From positions 4,464,001 through 4,528,000 of the forward strand of contig NZ_CP055930.1 of assembly GCF_013927005.1 (NCBI RefSeq): a stretch of DNA of 64,000 nucleotides, in the 5' to 3' direction. Both the position numbers and the translations under genes were made by a program. The stretch is from Enterobacter sp. RHBSTW-00175 (GTDB lineage Bacteria > Pseudomonadota > Gammaproteobacteria > Enterobacterales > Enterobacteriaceae). Numbering within the stretch: position 1 is the stretch's first letter; each line of letters starts with the position of its first letter. Below, one piece after another: positions 1-9,651 of the stretch. The notes below the pieces were generated by a model. The model searched no databases and had not been told where the DNA came from. It was given only the letters and a program-made list of their open reading frames with translations.

Positions 1-6
1 CACTCT

Positions 7-26
7 AATAGACCAATCGGTCTATT
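7..26. promoter_or_regulatory. NemR-type (TetR family) operator, putative
   Basis: An inverted repeat with 8-bp arms AATAGACC and GGTCTATT around a 4-bp spacer lies at the window edge. It resembles the palindrome I recall for NemR, the TetR-family electrophile sensor. In E. coli, nemRA lies next to ydhL, so nemR would be expected just left of this window, transcribed leftwards. Assignment to NemR is inference; the palindrome is seen directly. Confidence 0.5.
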
Positions 27-36
27 GCAAGCAGGA

Positions 37-1665
37 TTATTGACGACATGTGTTCAGGATATCCAGTTGTTGCTGATAAACCTTTGATTTTACGTTCATC
101 ATCCCAAGAACCGTTGAGAATAAATTATCCTGTGAAACCGCATCTTTTGCCGCATGGTCGCGCAGGCATTGCTCGTTAACGCCGTAGTTCTTTGCGTAGT
201 CAGGAGAGAGCCAGAACATAAACGGAATATGCGTTTGCTGTTCAGGCGCCAGCATGTACGGCGTGCCGTGCAGGTAGATACCGCTTTCGCCCAGCGATTC
301 ACCGTGATCCGACAGGTAAATCAACGCCGTGTTCATGCTGCCCTGGCGGGCTTTCAGGGTATCGATAGTCTTGCTCACGATGCTATCGGTATAAAGGATT
401 GTGTTGTCATAGGTGTTAATCAGCGCCTGATGATCGCAATCCTGAATCTCATTCGTATCGCAGGTTGGTGTGAATTTGCGGAAGTTATCCGGGTAGCGGC
501 GATAGTACGCCGGGCCGTGACTGCCCATCAGGTGAATGACCAGAACTGTGTCCTGCTTCAGGCCGTCCAGCACGTTATCAAGGCGGTAGAAATTGACGTC
601 ATCAATACAGGATTTGTCTTTGCAGAACTGGTCCAGCTTCCACTGGGTCATGTCCGTATGCGGGATACGGTCACAAGCGCCTTTGCATCCGCCATCGTTA
701 TCACGCCATAGCAGGTTGATACCTGCATGTCCCAGCACGTCGAGCAACCCTTCCTGGTGGCGGGCGAGGTCAGCGTCGTATTTCTTACGTGTCATTCCAG
801 AGAACATGCAAGGAACAGAGACCGCGGTTTCTGTCCCACAGGAGGATGCCTGAGGGAAGTTGATGATGTCTTGTTTTTTCAGTTCAGGGTTGGTTTCACG
901 GTCGTAGCCGTTAAGCGAGTAGTTCGCTGCACGGGACGCTTCACCGACCAACAACACCAGCACCGTTTTTTTCTGCTGCCCGGCAATCACCGGGCCTTTG
1001 TGGGCGTCTTCGCCAATACGCACCAGGGTCTGATCGCCTGCAAACCAGCGGGTTTTGCTGTATTTCATGATCGCGCTGACGTAGTTAGCAGGGGTCACCA
1101 TTTTGACGATGCTTTTGTTGTTACGGAACAGCGATGCGTAATCTTTATAGAAAACCGATGCGACCAGAATGATCACCAGCAGTGCGCCGAGCATTGCGGC
1201 AATACGCGTCAGCATCGCGTACCACCATTTACCGGTGCGTATACGCGTCAGGGCTAATACCACGGAAGGAATAAGACCGGCAACGACAATCCAGATGATC
1301 ATCTGTGGTGTCACGAGGGCGGTCGCTTCCTGGGAGTTGGTTTCGAACACGTTAACAATCATGTTCTGATCGATAACCGCGCCGTAGGTATACATAAAAT
1401 AGGTTGCTGCGGCGCATCCCATGGTTAACAGGATCAGCAGCGGCTTGCGGATAAAGGGAATATTGAGAATGCTAAAAACAATGACCCAGCCGCAAAACAG
1501 CACCAGCGGGACTGAGGCCGCAAAGAGCACATCATGCAACTGCGCAGGGGCGATGATGGCCCAGCTGCGCTGTATGAACAGGGCATTCAGCGCGGTAAAA
1601 AAGAGGGCACAACCCAGAGTAAATTTAATGTCGTTACATTGTAACTTTTTAAGAAACCACATCAT
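37..1665 (-). CDS. eptA: Lipid A phosphoethanolamine transferase, EptA family
   Basis: This 542-residue inner-membrane enzyme is expected to move phosphoethanolamine from phosphatidylethanolamine onto lipid A phosphates at the periplasmic face, lowering negative charge and polymyxin binding. About five hydrophobic segments fill the first 230 residues. A sulfatase-like periplasmic domain follows, with GEASRA, the nucleophile motif SCGTETAVSVPC and the zinc motif SDHGES, all intact. Paired cysteines of this family are present (GGCKGACDR). The start was set at the Met-Met pair at 1660-1665, which gives the usual EptA length; an upstream extension of 58 residues looks non-coding. In E. coli eptA is in the basRS operon, but here it is a single gene between a NemR-type operator and ydhL. 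Whether it is closer to EptA or to a mobile MCR lineage cannot be settled by eye. Confidence 0.9.
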   Translation of the reverse strand: MMWFLKKLQCNDIKFTLGCALFFTALNALFIQRSWAIIAPAQLHDVLFAASVPLVLFCGWVIVFSILNIPFIRKPLLILLTMGCAAATYFMYTYGAVIDQNMIVNVFETNSQEATALVTPQMIIWIVVAGLIPSVVLALTRIRTGKWWYAMLTRIAAMLGALLVIILVASVFYKDYASLFRNNKSIVKMVTPANYVSAIMKYSKTRWFAGDQTLVRIGEDAHKGPVIAGQQKKTVLVLLVGEASRAANYSLNGYDRETNPELKKQDIINFPQASSCGTETAVSVPCMFSGMTRKKYDADLARHQEGLLDVLGHAGINLLWRDNDGGCKGACDRIPHTDMTQWKLDQFCKDKSCIDDVNFYRLDNVLDGLKQDTVLVIHLMGSHGPAYYRRYPDNFRKFTPTCDTNEIQDCDHQALINTYDNTILYTDSIVSKTIDTLKARQGSMNTALIYLSDHGESLGESGIYLHGTPYMLAPEQQTHIPFMFWLSPDYAKNYGVNEQCLRDHAAKDAVSQDNLFSTVLGMMNVKSKVYQQQLDILNTCRQ

Positions 1666-1695
1666 TATCAAACCATTCTTTATAGTGATGTGGCG

Positions 1696-1728
1696 AGTAT
1701 AGGGAGAGAAGATTAGTGAAACCTTAAT
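1696..1728 (-). promoter_or_regulatory. eptA promoter with PmrA-like box, putative
   Basis: On the minus strand ATTAAG-GTTTC-ACTAAT (1712-1728) resembles the PmrA/BasR direct repeat YTTAAK-N5-YTTAAK: the first half matches 5 of 6, the second 4 of 6. It is followed by TATACT (1696-1701) as a -10 element, about 30 bp before the eptA start. Known eptA genes are PmrA-activated, so the placement makes sense. The match is imperfect. Confidence 0.4.
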
Positions 1729-1810
1729 GCCATATTTCTGTGGTAAAGCCCTTGCATGAGCGGCATTTAACGTCTTCACTGTAGGTGATAATCGTTTTCT
1801 GGAGGTGTGT

Positions 1811-2050
1811 GTGGCAGAGCAACTGGAGTTTTTCCCCATCCAGAGCCCGTGCCGGGGAATTTGTCAGGTAGATGATCGCGGATATTGCCGTGGGTGTATG
1901 CGTACCCGCGACGAGCGTTTTAACTGGCAAAATTTTAGCGATACGCAAAAACAGGACATCCTGCGCCTGTGTCGGCAGCGTTTGCTGCGCAAAATACGCG
2001 CAAACAAAGCGGGTGAAACCGAAGAACCCCAGCAACCTTCACTTTTTTAG
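1811..2050 (+). CDS. ydhL: DUF1289 cysteine-rich protein YdhL
   Basis: This 79-residue protein is near identical in layout to E. coli YdhL. It begins AEQLEFFP, carries the DUF1289 cysteine pattern SPCRGICQ...YCRGCMRTRDE (four cysteines, possibly metal binding) and ends QQPSLF. The GTG at 1811 was chosen because GGAGG at 1801-1805 lies 5 bp before it and the length then matches the E. coli protein; the in-frame GTG at 1805 overlaps the ribosome binding site. No function is established. It lies 48 bp before ydhF on the same strand. Confidence 0.85.
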   Translation: MAEQLEFFPIQSPCRGICQVDDRGYCRGCMRTRDERFNWQNFSDTQKQDILRLCRQRLLRKIRANKAGETEEPQQPSLF

Positions 2051-2098
2051 CAGCGTAATTGCGTATACTCATGACATTACTTCCTTGAGGAAATTGTT

Positions 2099-2995
2099 AT
2101 GGTTCAGCGTATTACACTTACCCCCCAGGGCCCGGAGTTTTCCCGTTTTGTGATGGGTTACTGGCGGCTGATGGACTGGAATATGTCCCCCCTTCAGCTC
2201 GCGAGCTTCATTGAAGAGCATCTCGATTTAGGCATTACTACCGTCGATCATGCGGACATCTATGGCGGCTACCTGTGTGAAGCCGCATTCGGTGAGGCAC
2301 TTAAGCTGGTTCCGGCGCTTCGTTCTCGTATGGAGATTGTCACCAAATGCGGCATCGCCACTACCGCTAAACCGGAGCACGCGCTTGGCCACTACATCAC
2401 CGACCGCGACCACATTGTAAAAAGCGCAGAGCAATCACTGGTTAATCTGGCGACAGACCATATCGATTTGCTGCTGATTCATCGCCCGGATCCGTTGATG
2501 GATGCAGACGAAGTGGCTGAGGCTTTCCTGAATCTTCACCAGAGCGGCAAAGTCCGTCATTTCGGCGTATCGAACTTTACCCCTGAGCAGTTCGCCTTAC
2601 TTCAGTCGCGCCTGCCATTTACGCTGGCCACTAATCAGGTTGAGATTTCACCTGTTCACCAGCCGCTGCTGCTGGACGGTACGCTCGATCAGCTGCAACA
2701 GCTGCGCATTCGTCCGATGGCGTGGTCGTGCCTGGGGGGCGGGCGTCTGTTCAATGACGATGCCTTCCAGCCATTGCGTGATGAGCTGACCACTATTGCA
2801 CAAGAGCTGAATGCGGAAAGCATTGAGCAGGTAGTGTACGCGTGGATCATGCGTCTGCCGTCAAAACCGCTGCCGATTATCGGTTCCGGTAAAATTGAAC
2901 GTGTGCGTGCGGCAATTGCCGCTGAAGCGCTGGAAATGACGCGACAGCAGTGGTTCCGCATCCGTAAAGCGGCACTGGGTTACGACGTCCCGTAA
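2099..2995 (+). CDS. ydhF: Aldo/keto reductase-family oxidoreductase YdhF
   Basis: This 298-residue cytosolic NADPH-dependent aldo/keto reductase aligns end to end with E. coli YdhF. Typical family elements are present: the active-site strand VDHADIYGGY with Asp and Tyr, the KCGI lysine, the LLLIHRPDP strand and the cofactor region PIIGSGKIERV. A ribosome binding site TTGAGGAAA precedes ATG 2099. The physiological substrate is not known. It follows ydhL and precedes sodC, as in E. coli. Confidence 0.9.
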   Translation: MVQRITLTPQGPEFSRFVMGYWRLMDWNMSPLQLASFIEEHLDLGITTVDHADIYGGYLCEAAFGEALKLVPALRSRMEIVTKCGIATTAKPEHALGHYITDRDHIVKSAEQSLVNLATDHIDLLLIHRPDPLMDADEVAEAFLNLHQSGKVRHFGVSNFTPEQFALLQSRLPFTLATNQVEISPVHQPLLLDGTLDQLQQLRIRPMAWSCLGGGRLFNDDAFQPLRDELTTIAQELNAESIEQVVYAWIMRLPSKPLPIIGSGKIERVRAAIAAEALEMTRQQWFRIRKAALGYDVP

Positions 2996-3074
2996 TCCGC
3001 CGCAACGTGACCTCCCGGTGAACATGCAGCCTCTGGTATAGACTTAAGGGGCAAAAAGAAACCCAGGAGGTCAC

Positions 3075-3593
3075 ATGAAGCGTTTTGCTCTGGCACTCGT
3101 GACACTGGCGGTATGCGCAGGGGCGCAGGCTGCCAGTGACGAAGTAGAAATGAACCTCGTTTCCCCACTTGGCGTAGGCCAGTCCATCGGAACAGTAAAA
3201 ATTACTGAAACCGACAAAGGACTGGAGTTTGCTCCTCATCTCCACTCACTTCCACCCGGCGAGCATGGTTTTCATGTTCATACCAACGGTAGTTGTCAGC
3301 CAGCCCTGAAAGAGGGGAAAGCCTCGGCGGCTGAAGCCGCAGGTGGCCACCTTGATCCAGAACACTACGGTAAGCATGAGGGGCCGAACGGTATGGGGCA
3401 TCTGGGTGACCTGCCCGTGCTGGTGGTGAATAAAGACGGCAACGCCACGACGCCGGTTATTGCGCCGCGGCTGAAAAAACTGGATGAAATCAAAGGCAGG
3501 GCGCTAATGATCCATGCAGGCGGCGATAACATGTCCGACAAGCCTAAACCTCTGGGCGGTGGCGGTGCACGTTATGCCTGCGGCGTTATCTGA
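3075..3593 (+). CDS. sodC: Periplasmic Cu/Zn superoxide dismutase
   Basis: This 172-residue protein has a clear signal peptide (basic MKR, hydrophobic core, cleavage near AGAQA-A). It converts superoxide to hydrogen peroxide and oxygen in the periplasm. Metal ligands are visible in [19 protein letters not shown] and the Asp of AGGDN, and disulfide cysteines lie in NGSC and RYACGVI. The ribosome binding site AGGAGG lies just before ATG 3075. The last 22 bp overlap the 3' end of the convergent ydhK gene, so the two mRNAs are complementary at their tails. Confidence 0.95.
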   Translation: MKRFALALVTLAVCAGAQAASDEVEMNLVSPLGVGQSIGTVKITETDKGLEFAPHLHSLPPGEHGFHVHTNGSCQPALKEGKASAAEAAGGHLDPEHYGKHEGPNGMGHLGDLPVLVVNKDGNATTPVIAPRLKKLDEIKGRALMIHAGGDNMSDKPKPLGGGGARYACGVI

Positions 3594-5605
3594 TCGCCTA
3601 TCGTACCTGGTGGTGGGGCCTGCTCTAGCTGTGACAACGAACAGTGCAGTCGCCAGATTATCGAGGCCAAATCGCGCGCAGCCAGGAGATGGTGGCGCGC
3701 GAGGGTGTCGCAAATACGCTGGAGCTCAACGAGAGTGGCTTCCAGCGGACGTTGCTGAACACCGCGTTCACTCATCACATCGCGCAGTAACGCGATACAG
3801 ATATCCCGAACCTGCGCCAGAGGGTCTGAACGGGTTTCCCAGGCACGCAGTTGCCACACCACATGTGAGCAGTTAAGCAATACCACGCCCCAGCGCAGCA
3901 GCCAGCGGCGCGCGAGAACATCCTGACTGTTATTCAACTGACTCACGTGATGATACACAAGGGATTCATACTCGCTTTCGCGCAGATGGGGCTTACGGCT
4001 GAGCTGATCGACAAATCCCCGGCGAAGCTCGCGGATATGACGCCGACTTTTGCGCGCATCAGAACCCGGGCGGAGAACCGCAAACGCCAGCCAGGTTAAT
4101 GCCACACCAAGGATTTTTGCCAGGTTGTCGTTGAGGAAGTTAGCAAAATCATAAACGGGTGGGTTGGTGACCGCGATAAACGATCCCATGAAGACGATAA
4201 GCTGCCCCCAGAGCCCGGCGAGTTTTGGCATTTGTAGCTTCAGTAGCTGCATGGTAGTGAGCAAAGGGAAGAGAAACAGCAGAAACTGCCAAAGATCCGT
4301 GATTTGCACCATCAGGCCAAACATCACCACAAAACTGAACAGTGACAGCAGTATCAGCGTACGCAGTAACAGCGTCAGCGAGTTAAAGGGTGAGGGGGAA
4401 ACAGAGTAAAGCACGCTGCTAATGGCGGCGAGGGTTAACGCGGCGGAGGTGCTGTCCCACTGGGTTGTAATGCCCCATGTCCCTACCAGAGTCAGCGCGC
4501 AGAACGTACGAAAACCGCTCCAGAGTGCCTCCATGTTGTCAGTATGCCGCGCCAGTGCAGGGCTTTGCGGAACAGAGAACTCCGTAATGGGCGTGGCATT
4601 TTCTACCGCGCGGATCCAGCGGCTGCTCAACAGGTAAAGCCGACAAAAATAGCGCAGCCGTTGCCAGAAGGCGCGATGGCGATAGTCATATTCATCCACC
4701 GGAGCCAGCGGCGCAATAATGCGCGCTACGCTATAGGAGTCTGCCGTTGGTCGCGCAAGCTCAACCAGCAGAGCTTCAATAATGTCGCGGGTGTTTTCCG
4801 GCGGATTGGGCCAGTTAAGCAACATTCGGCGCAGGCTGGAAATTGCACTTGTCATGCGCAGTTGCTGATGCAGCAGATAGTTAAGCAACGCGTTCTGCCT
4901 GCGGAAACGGTAGTGGCTCCAGAACGCCTGGATACGCAGTAAATTCATGGTCAGGATCTGGCCGATGACTTTTTCGTGCGCAAGGCGAATTTCGTCGTTG
5001 GTGTCGGGCTGCCAGAGAAGACTTGCGTGTTCCAGCAAACGAGTGTGCATGGTTTTTAACGCGGTGATCAGTGCAGTGCCATCCGACGTGCTGGGCAGGA
5101 TCATCATCATGACCCCACCGCAAAGAATACCGATGATGACTTCGCACACACGCGCCTGGGCGATATCCCACAGTTCGGTGGTATCCAGCACGTTGATGAC
5201 CGGGAAAGCAATAATGGCGGCGGTATAGCCTGCCAACTGAAACGCGTAGGCCACGTTATTGGTAAAATGCGCGCAGGCCCAGGTACAAAAGCCCAGCCAT
5301 GTTGCCATGCTCAGTAAAAAGAGCCAGGGATCGTTCAGGGTATGGCCAGCGATGATCAACGCAGCAGTTGCACCGAGCAGGCTACCCGCCACGCGTCCCA
5401 GACTTTTACTGATAACACCGCCAACGGTGGGGAAGCTCACCACCGCCGCAGAGGTCATCGCCCAGTAGGGCTCGTCCAGGTTCAGATAGTAGGCCACCAT
5501 GAGCGCAAGACACATGGCAATGCCGTTACGCAGCGCATAACGCCACTGCGGGCGGGTTGCTTTTATCCATGGGGTGTTACGCCAGGAGAAAGCGGAGAGG
5601 TTCAT
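3572..5605 (-). CDS. ydhK: FUSC-family inner-membrane efflux pump subunit YdhK
   Basis: This 677-residue protein of the fusaric acid resistance / aromatic acid exporter family (AaeB-like) has two hydrophobic blocks of about six segments each (roughly residues 20-170 and 355-500) separated by hydrophilic regions. It is predicted to pump small aromatic or amphipathic compounds out together with the YdhJ periplasmic adaptor. It is the last gene of ydhI-ydhJ-ydhK; its ATG overlaps the ydhJ stop by one base (TAATG), implying translational coupling. Its 3' end overlaps sodC by 22 bp. The substrate is not known. Confidence 0.9.
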   Translation of the reverse strand: MNLSAFSWRNTPWIKATRPQWRYALRNGIAMCLALMVAYYLNLDEPYWAMTSAAVVSFPTVGGVISKSLGRVAGSLLGATAALIIAGHTLNDPWLFLLSMATWLGFCTWACAHFTNNVAYAFQLAGYTAAIIAFPVINVLDTTELWDIAQARVCEVIIGILCGGVMMMILPSTSDGTALITALKTMHTRLLEHASLLWQPDTNDEIRLAHEKVIGQILTMNLLRIQAFWSHYRFRRQNALLNYLLHQQLRMTSAISSLRRMLLNWPNPPENTRDIIEALLVELARPTADSYSVARIIAPLAPVDEYDYRHRAFWQRLRYFCRLYLLSSRWIRAVENATPITEFSVPQSPALARHTDNMEALWSGFRTFCALTLVGTWGITTQWDSTSAALTLAAISSVLYSVSPSPFNSLTLLLRTLILLSLFSFVVMFGLMVQITDLWQFLLFLFPLLTTMQLLKLQMPKLAGLWGQLIVFMGSFIAVTNPPVYDFANFLNDNLAKILGVALTWLAFAVLRPGSDARKSRRHIRELRRGFVDQLSRKPHLRESEYESLVYHHVSQLNNSQDVLARRWLLRWGVVLLNCSHVVWQLRAWETRSDPLAQVRDICIALLRDVMSERGVQQRPLEATLVELQRICDTLARHHLLAARDLASIIWRLHCSLSQLEQAPPPGTIGDQITPQA

Positions 5606-6465
5606 TAACGTGTTCCGACAGAGACGGTACAGGTTGTGCCTGAAACCAGAGTGATGTCTTTCGACAGGTTATCAAACTCCACACGAACCGGAACGCGTTG
5701 GGCAAGACGCACCCAGGGCACATTCGGTTTGATATCTGGCACCAGGCCGGAATCTGTCTCTACGCTTTGATCGTATATGGCCCGGCCAATACTTGATACG
5801 TGACCCTGTAACGTTTGTGAGCCACTGTACAGTGTTATCCGCGCCGGTGCACCTTCCTGAATATGGCGCAGTTTCGTCTCTTCAAAATAGCCGACAACAT
5901 AGAAAGAGTGGCTGTCTACCAGTGCAAACACTGGTTGCCCCGTGGCGGCGTAATTCCCCACACGCGTAGAAAGGTTCGTCACCCATCCATCAACCGGAGA
6001 TTTCACCACCGTTTGCGTCAGCTGCCACTGGGCCTGTTTCAGCGTTGCTTCGGCAACATCGACGCTTGCCTGCATGGCTTTCACATTAATGTTGGCGGTG
6101 TCCAGGTCTTCCGCAGAGATATAATTTTGCGATAAATGGCGGCGGCGATTGGCTTCGTTATTGGCTTTCGCCAGGTCAGACTGTGCTTTGGCAAGCTGCG
6201 CCTGTGCATTCAGGATAGCGATATGAAAGGGCGTTTCGTCAATACGGAACAGAACATCGCCTTCTTTAACAAACTGATTATCTTTAACAAGAAGCGTCGT
6301 GATACTGCCGGAGACCTGTGGGGTGATATTGACCTGCTCGGCGCGGATTTTACCGTCACGCGTCCAGGGGGACTGCATGTAGTAAGTCCACATCCACCAA
6401 CCAGCAACCAGTGCCAGAGCAAGAACCAAAAGAGTGGAAAAATATTTTAGCGTTTTCAGAGACAT
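5605..6465 (-). CDS. ydhJ: HlyD-family membrane fusion protein YdhJ
   Basis: This 286-residue periplasmic adaptor is anchored by one N-terminal transmembrane helix (about residues 5-27). It shows the split lipoyl/barrel-sandwich halves ([18 protein letters not shown] and [12 protein letters not shown]) around an alpha-helical hairpin of about 80 residues, as in AaeA/EmrA proteins. The ATG at 6465 was chosen over an in-frame upstream start because [10 protein letters not shown] begins directly before the anchor helix. It sits 2 bp after ydhI and overlaps ydhK by 1 bp, so it is the partner of both in one efflux operon. Confidence 0.9.
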   Translation of the reverse strand: MSLKTLKYFSTLLVLALALVAGWWMWTYYMQSPWTRDGKIRAEQVNITPQVSGSITTLLVKDNQFVKEGDVLFRIDETPFHIAILNAQAQLAKAQSDLAKANNEANRRRHLSQNYISAEDLDTANINVKAMQASVDVAEATLKQAQWQLTQTVVKSPVDGWVTNLSTRVGNYAATGQPVFALVDSHSFYVVGYFEETKLRHIQEGAPARITLYSGSQTLQGHVSSIGRAIYDQSVETDSGLVPDIKPNVPWVRLAQRVPVRVEFDNLSKDITLVSGTTCTVSVGTR

Positions 6466-6467
6466 AT

Positions 6468-6704
6468 TCACCACACAATCAACACGGCAAGGCCAAGACA
6501 TACGGAAAGGGCAAACAGGGAGAGATCCATCAGCATCGGGTGCCAGATTTCACCGGAATACATCCAGTCACGCAGCAGGCGGTGCGCGACGAGCCAAATC
6601 AAAAAGCCGACAAAAACGGCTTTAAAAAGAGGAGGGAAATAGACTGATGCACCGACTATCAAGTCCTGGAGGGGTAACCCCGCGGAGCTGTAAGAAAACT
6701 TCAC
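6468..6704 (-). CDS. ydhI: DUF1656 small membrane protein YdhI
   Basis: This 78-residue protein has two hydrophobic segments (about residues 12-35 and 50-75) and the DUF1656 motif [12 protein letters not shown]. Such proteins, like AaeX, accompany AaeAB-type efflux pumps. A GTG start at 6704 was chosen because AAGGA lies 9 bp upstream and the length then equals E. coli YdhI. First gene of ydhIJK, divergent from slyA with a 193-bp shared control region. Confidence 0.85.
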   Translation of the reverse strand: MKFSYSSAGLPLQDLIVGASVYFPPLFKAVFVGFLIWLVAHRLLRDWMYSGEIWHPMLMDLSLFALSVCLGLAVLIVW

Positions 6705-6869
6705 GAGCAGAGATCCTTTGCAGTTGAAAGGGTGGCCACAATGGCCGGTCATTACACGATGAAGCGACAGTATTCAGTGTAAATCATACTTTCAACATCG
6801 ATGAATGCAGTATTGCATTTGTTTTGGCAATATAAATGCTGCACACTATTCTAAAATCAGTATAATAAC

Positions 6870-6881
6870 TTAGCAAGCTAA
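6870..6881. promoter_or_regulatory. SlyA operator
   Basis: The sequence TTAGCAAGCTAA is identical to the published SlyA consensus palindrome. It lies 17 bp before the slyA start codon, in line with the known autorepression of slyA. It may also affect the divergent ydhIJK operon, whose E. coli promoter is a reported SlyA target. Confidence 0.85.
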
Positions 6882-6897
6882 TTATAAGGAGATGAAA

Positions 6898-7332
6898 TTG
6901 GAATCGCCATTAGGTTCTGATCTGGCAAGGTTGGTACGCGTCTGGCGTGCTCTGATTGACCATCGCCTGAAACCTCTGGAATTGACACAGACGCATTGGG
7001 TCACGCTGCATAACATTCATCAGCTGCCACCCGAACAGTCGCAAATTCAACTGGCCAAAGCGATAGGTATTGAGCAGCCGTCGTTGGTACGAACGCTCGA
7101 TCAGCTGGAAGAAAAGGGGCTGATATCACGGCAGACCTGCGCCAGTGACCGTCGCGCCAAGCGGATTAAACTCACTGAAAAAGCAGCGCCAATCATTGAT
7201 GAGATGGAAGCTGTGATCAGCAAAACGCGAGGGGAGATCCTGTCCGGGATATCTCCGGCGGAACTTGAGATGCTCATTAGTCTCATTGCTCGTCTTGAGC
7301 AGAACATCAGTGAGTTGCAGTCCCGCGACTGA
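6898..7332 (+). CDS. slyA: MarR-family transcriptional regulator SlyA
   Basis: This 144-residue winged-helix dimeric regulator counters H-NS silencing of envelope and virulence-type genes. The sequence [13 protein letters not shown]...[13 protein letters not shown] is near identical to the E. coli and Salmonella proteins; the recognition helix region is [18 protein letters not shown]. The TTG at 6898 was chosen: the AAGGAG at 6886-6891 is 6 bp before it, whereas the in-frame ATG at 6892 abuts the ribosome binding site. It is followed at once by a strong terminator. Confidence 0.95.
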   Translation: MESPLGSDLARLVRVWRALIDHRLKPLELTQTHWVTLHNIHQLPPEQSQIQLAKAIGIEQPSLVRTLDQLEEKGLISRQTCASDRRAKRIKLTEKAAPIIDEMEAVISKTRGEILSGISPAELEMLISLIARLEQNISELQSRD

Positions 7333-7339
7333 GAACATA

Positions 7340-7367
7340 AAAAAGCCTTGCATCAGCAAGGCTTTTT
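7340..7367. terminator. Bidirectional terminator between slyA and the diguanylate cyclase
   Basis: A perfect 12-bp stem AAAAAGCCTTGC / GCAAGGCTTTTT with a 4-base loop carries T-runs on both strands. It serves slyA (plus) and the convergent GGDEF gene (minus), whose stop is 2 bp away. Confidence 0.9.
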
Positions 7368-7368
7368 C

Positions 7369-8730
7369 TTACTGAAAGACCACCACGCGGTTACGTCCCG
7401 TCTCTTTTGCCTCATACATTGCTTTATCCGCACTTTCCACGCAATACTCGGCGGTTATCTGTGAAGATGTCGCGGTAAACACCCCCATGCTGATGGTAAT
7501 GGGCTCTGGAAGCTGTCCGTTACTGCTGGTCTTATCAAAGCTACTTAAGTTGAGGCGAATACGCTCTGCCACCTGGCGTGCGGCATCGGAATCGGTATTG
7601 GCCAACATCAGGACGAACTCCTCACCGCCAATGCGTGCGGCAATATCCTGAGGGCGCACGGAATCCATCAGCAAATTGGCGACAAACTGCAATACCTTGT
7701 CGCCCTGTAGGTGGCCATAACAGTCGTTGATGCGTTTGAAGCGATCGAGGTCACTGACGATAACGGAAACTGGTCGGGTCGCTTTCGCTGCCGCAAGGGA
7801 CTGGTTTAACGCGTCATAAAAATAGCTGCGGTTATAGAGTCGGGTAAGCGGATCGCGAATCGAATTTTGATAGGACTGTTGGTACTTTAAATGTGAGTCA
7901 CGATAGAGACTAAAGACATCATAAAGCAGAACCAGAATAATGAGTAAGGTTGCCGCAGTTTCAAATAAACGGGCGCGATACCAGGCGATATCCTCCGCGT
8001 GTCCACCGAAAAACAACATGCACAGTGTCACGATGTAACAGACACATAAAAAAGTACCGCCAACCCAGAAAAGATTGCGTAAACGCGTAATAGCTAACAG
8101 CGTGATGAATGCCACCACCCACAAAATGATAAGCAGGATATTGATAAAATGGCTCCAGAGAACCATAAATTTCCGGGTTTCATTATCCACTAAATCAATC
8201 ATCAATACTGATGAGTGACCGGAACAAAGCCATGCCAGTAAAATCATACAGGCGGTGAATACAAAAATAGCGATAATAATACTGATATGCGCCAGTCGTG
8301 ATAAAGGGTAATCCCGGACCATATACAGTAGCGCGGCAAGGATAATCAACACCGCCATCAGGATATGACGAAACGTGAAGAAAATCATCGTGTCATTATA
8401 GTTAACGATGTCGAACTGGTAGAGGTCAAGCCAGGCAGGGAAGCTCGACAGCGTCCCAGTCATCATCAGCATCGACCCGGTGAAGGCGAAAGCGATAGCG
8501 ACCAAATACAAGCGTCTGCGATCGCACCAGTATTTCATCGACATAAAACAAGCAATAAACAGATGAAACACGAGTAAAAATATGGTGAGCGTTGGGAATA
8601 ATAAGGGTGAAAATGAAGAGACTGACTCAACCAGTTTTAAAAATGAACCCTGTAATATCCCAATGACAATTATGCAGCCAAAGAAAAAAGCGATATAGCG
8701 GTTCTTTATGTAACGTTCAATCGTGTTCAT
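7369..8730 (-). CDS. Membrane-bound diguanylate cyclase (GGDEF)
   Basis: This 453-residue protein has about eight hydrophobic segments over residues 10-280, an integral membrane sensor of MASE type (subtype not determined). A complete GGDEF domain follows at about residues 290-453. The active-site signature is GGEEF, and the product-inhibition I-site RPQD lies exactly five residues upstream, so both catalysis and feedback control look intact; the conserved DPLTRLYNR and SDLDRFKRIND are also present. It should make cyclic di-GMP from two GTP. E. coli has no gene here: slyA and slyB are adjacent. It is single-gene, flanked by terminators on both sides. The signal it senses is not evident. Confidence 0.9.
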   Translation of the reverse strand: MNTIERYIKNRYIAFFFGCIIVIGILQGSFLKLVESVSSFSPLLFPTLTIFLLVFHLFIACFMSMKYWCDRRRLYLVAIAFAFTGSMLMMTGTLSSFPAWLDLYQFDIVNYNDTMIFFTFRHILMAVLIILAALLYMVRDYPLSRLAHISIIIAIFVFTACMILLAWLCSGHSSVLMIDLVDNETRKFMVLWSHFINILLIILWVVAFITLLAITRLRNLFWVGGTFLCVCYIVTLCMLFFGGHAEDIAWYRARLFETAATLLIILVLLYDVFSLYRDSHLKYQQSYQNSIRDPLTRLYNRSYFYDALNQSLAAAKATRPVSVIVSDLDRFKRINDCYGHLQGDKVLQFVANLLMDSVRPQDIAARIGGEEFVLMLANTDSDAARQVAERIRLNLSSFDKTSSNGQLPEPITISMGVFTATSSQITAEYCVESADKAMYEAKETGRNRVVVFQ

Positions 8731-8893
8731 ACGTTTTTGTTAACAATAAAATAATAGTCTATTAAAGAAGTGTGATTCTGCATAGTTTAACAACGTCATG
8801 AAGAAATACTTTGCGCAGGAGCAATATAAGAAGGGAAACTAAATAGCAGAGAAAGGTATTTTGTAAATATATATATTTAAATGATGGATATTG

Positions 8894-8921
8894 TAAAAGG
8901 ATGCAGCCAGTGGCCGCATCC
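8894..8921 (-). terminator. slyB terminator
   Basis: On the minus strand a 10-bp stem GGATGCGGCC / GGCTGCATCC (one G-T wobble) with a 3-base loop is followed by TTTTAC, 10 bp after the slyB stop codon. Confidence 0.8.
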
Positions 8922-8930
8922 TCTTTGGTA

Positions 8931-9398
8931 TTAACGCGGGGAAACGGTAACCTGGCTACCGTTGCTGGCCAGAACAACACGCTGACCGGCTGCAAAGTGG
9001 GTGCTACCCTGTTTTTGCACAACCATAATGGTGTTGCCGTCGTCCTTACGGATTTCCAGTTCAACCCCCTGAGTCTTGTTCATCGCACCCTGGACGCCCT
9101 GGCCTGCGACACCACCGGCTACGGCACCTGCTGCGGTTGCCAGAGAACGACCCGTACCGCCACCTACGGTGTTACCCAGGAAGCCACCCAGTACTGCACC
9201 GCCGATTGCGCCTACAACATTGTTGTTATCGCCGCCCTGAATTTGTACAGGACGTGCATTAACGATAGTACCGTAAGTCACGTTCTGAACCTGTTTAGCC
9301 TCAGACGCGCTATAAACGTCACCGGAAAGGGAATCGTTATTCACACAACCCGCCAGCGTCAATCCAATCAGCGAAACGCCCAGTACACGTAAAATCAT
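8931..9398 (-). CDS. slyB: Outer-membrane lipoprotein SlyB
   Basis: This 155-residue lipoprotein has signal MILRVLGVSLIGLTLAGC, with lipobox LAGC and lipidated Cys18. A glycine-zipper segment at about residues 65-105 (GAIGGAVLGGFLGN, GAVAGGVAGQG) is followed by a small beta-rich C-terminus. SlyB is a PhoPQ-regulated envelope-stress lipoprotein that associates with outer-membrane proteins. The ATG at 9398 follows AGGAGATTCAA and starts directly at the signal peptide. A PhoP-type box lies upstream, and a terminator directly after the stop. Confidence 0.95.
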   Translation of the reverse strand: MILRVLGVSLIGLTLAGCVNNDSLSGDVYSASEAKQVQNVTYGTIVNARPVQIQGGDNNNVVGAIGGAVLGGFLGNTVGGGTGRSLATAAGAVAGGVAGQGVQGAMNKTQGVELEIRKDDGNTIMVVQKQGSTHFAAGQRVVLASNGSQVTVSPR

Positions 9399-9501
9399 TT
9401 GAATCTCCTGTTCACCAAAAACGCCCAGTGGGGCATCCGTTATGGCTAAATTATATGGCATAAGAGGCCATAGTTCATATCTTTGCACTAACAATAGGAA
9501 A

Positions 9502-9536
9502 ATTGTACTTGAATTTGGCTTAACGAGGCATAAACA
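9502..9536 (-). promoter_or_regulatory. slyB promoter with PhoP box
   Basis: On the minus strand TGTTTA-TGCCT-CGTTAA (9520-9536) matches the PhoP direct repeat (first half perfect, second 4 of 6). It is followed after 12 bp by the -10 element TACAAT (9502-9507), the spacing usual for PhoP-activated promoters. slyB is a known PhoP target in E. coli and Salmonella. Confidence 0.65.
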
Positions 9537-9651
9537 AAAAGCCCCCCGGTTACGTGTCTGACATTGTTAAAAAATATTATCGCTGCATAGCAAAGCGACG
9601 CCGTTTATGGTGGAGTGTGGGAAACTCGCTCACGAAACGTAAGGAAAGCGC

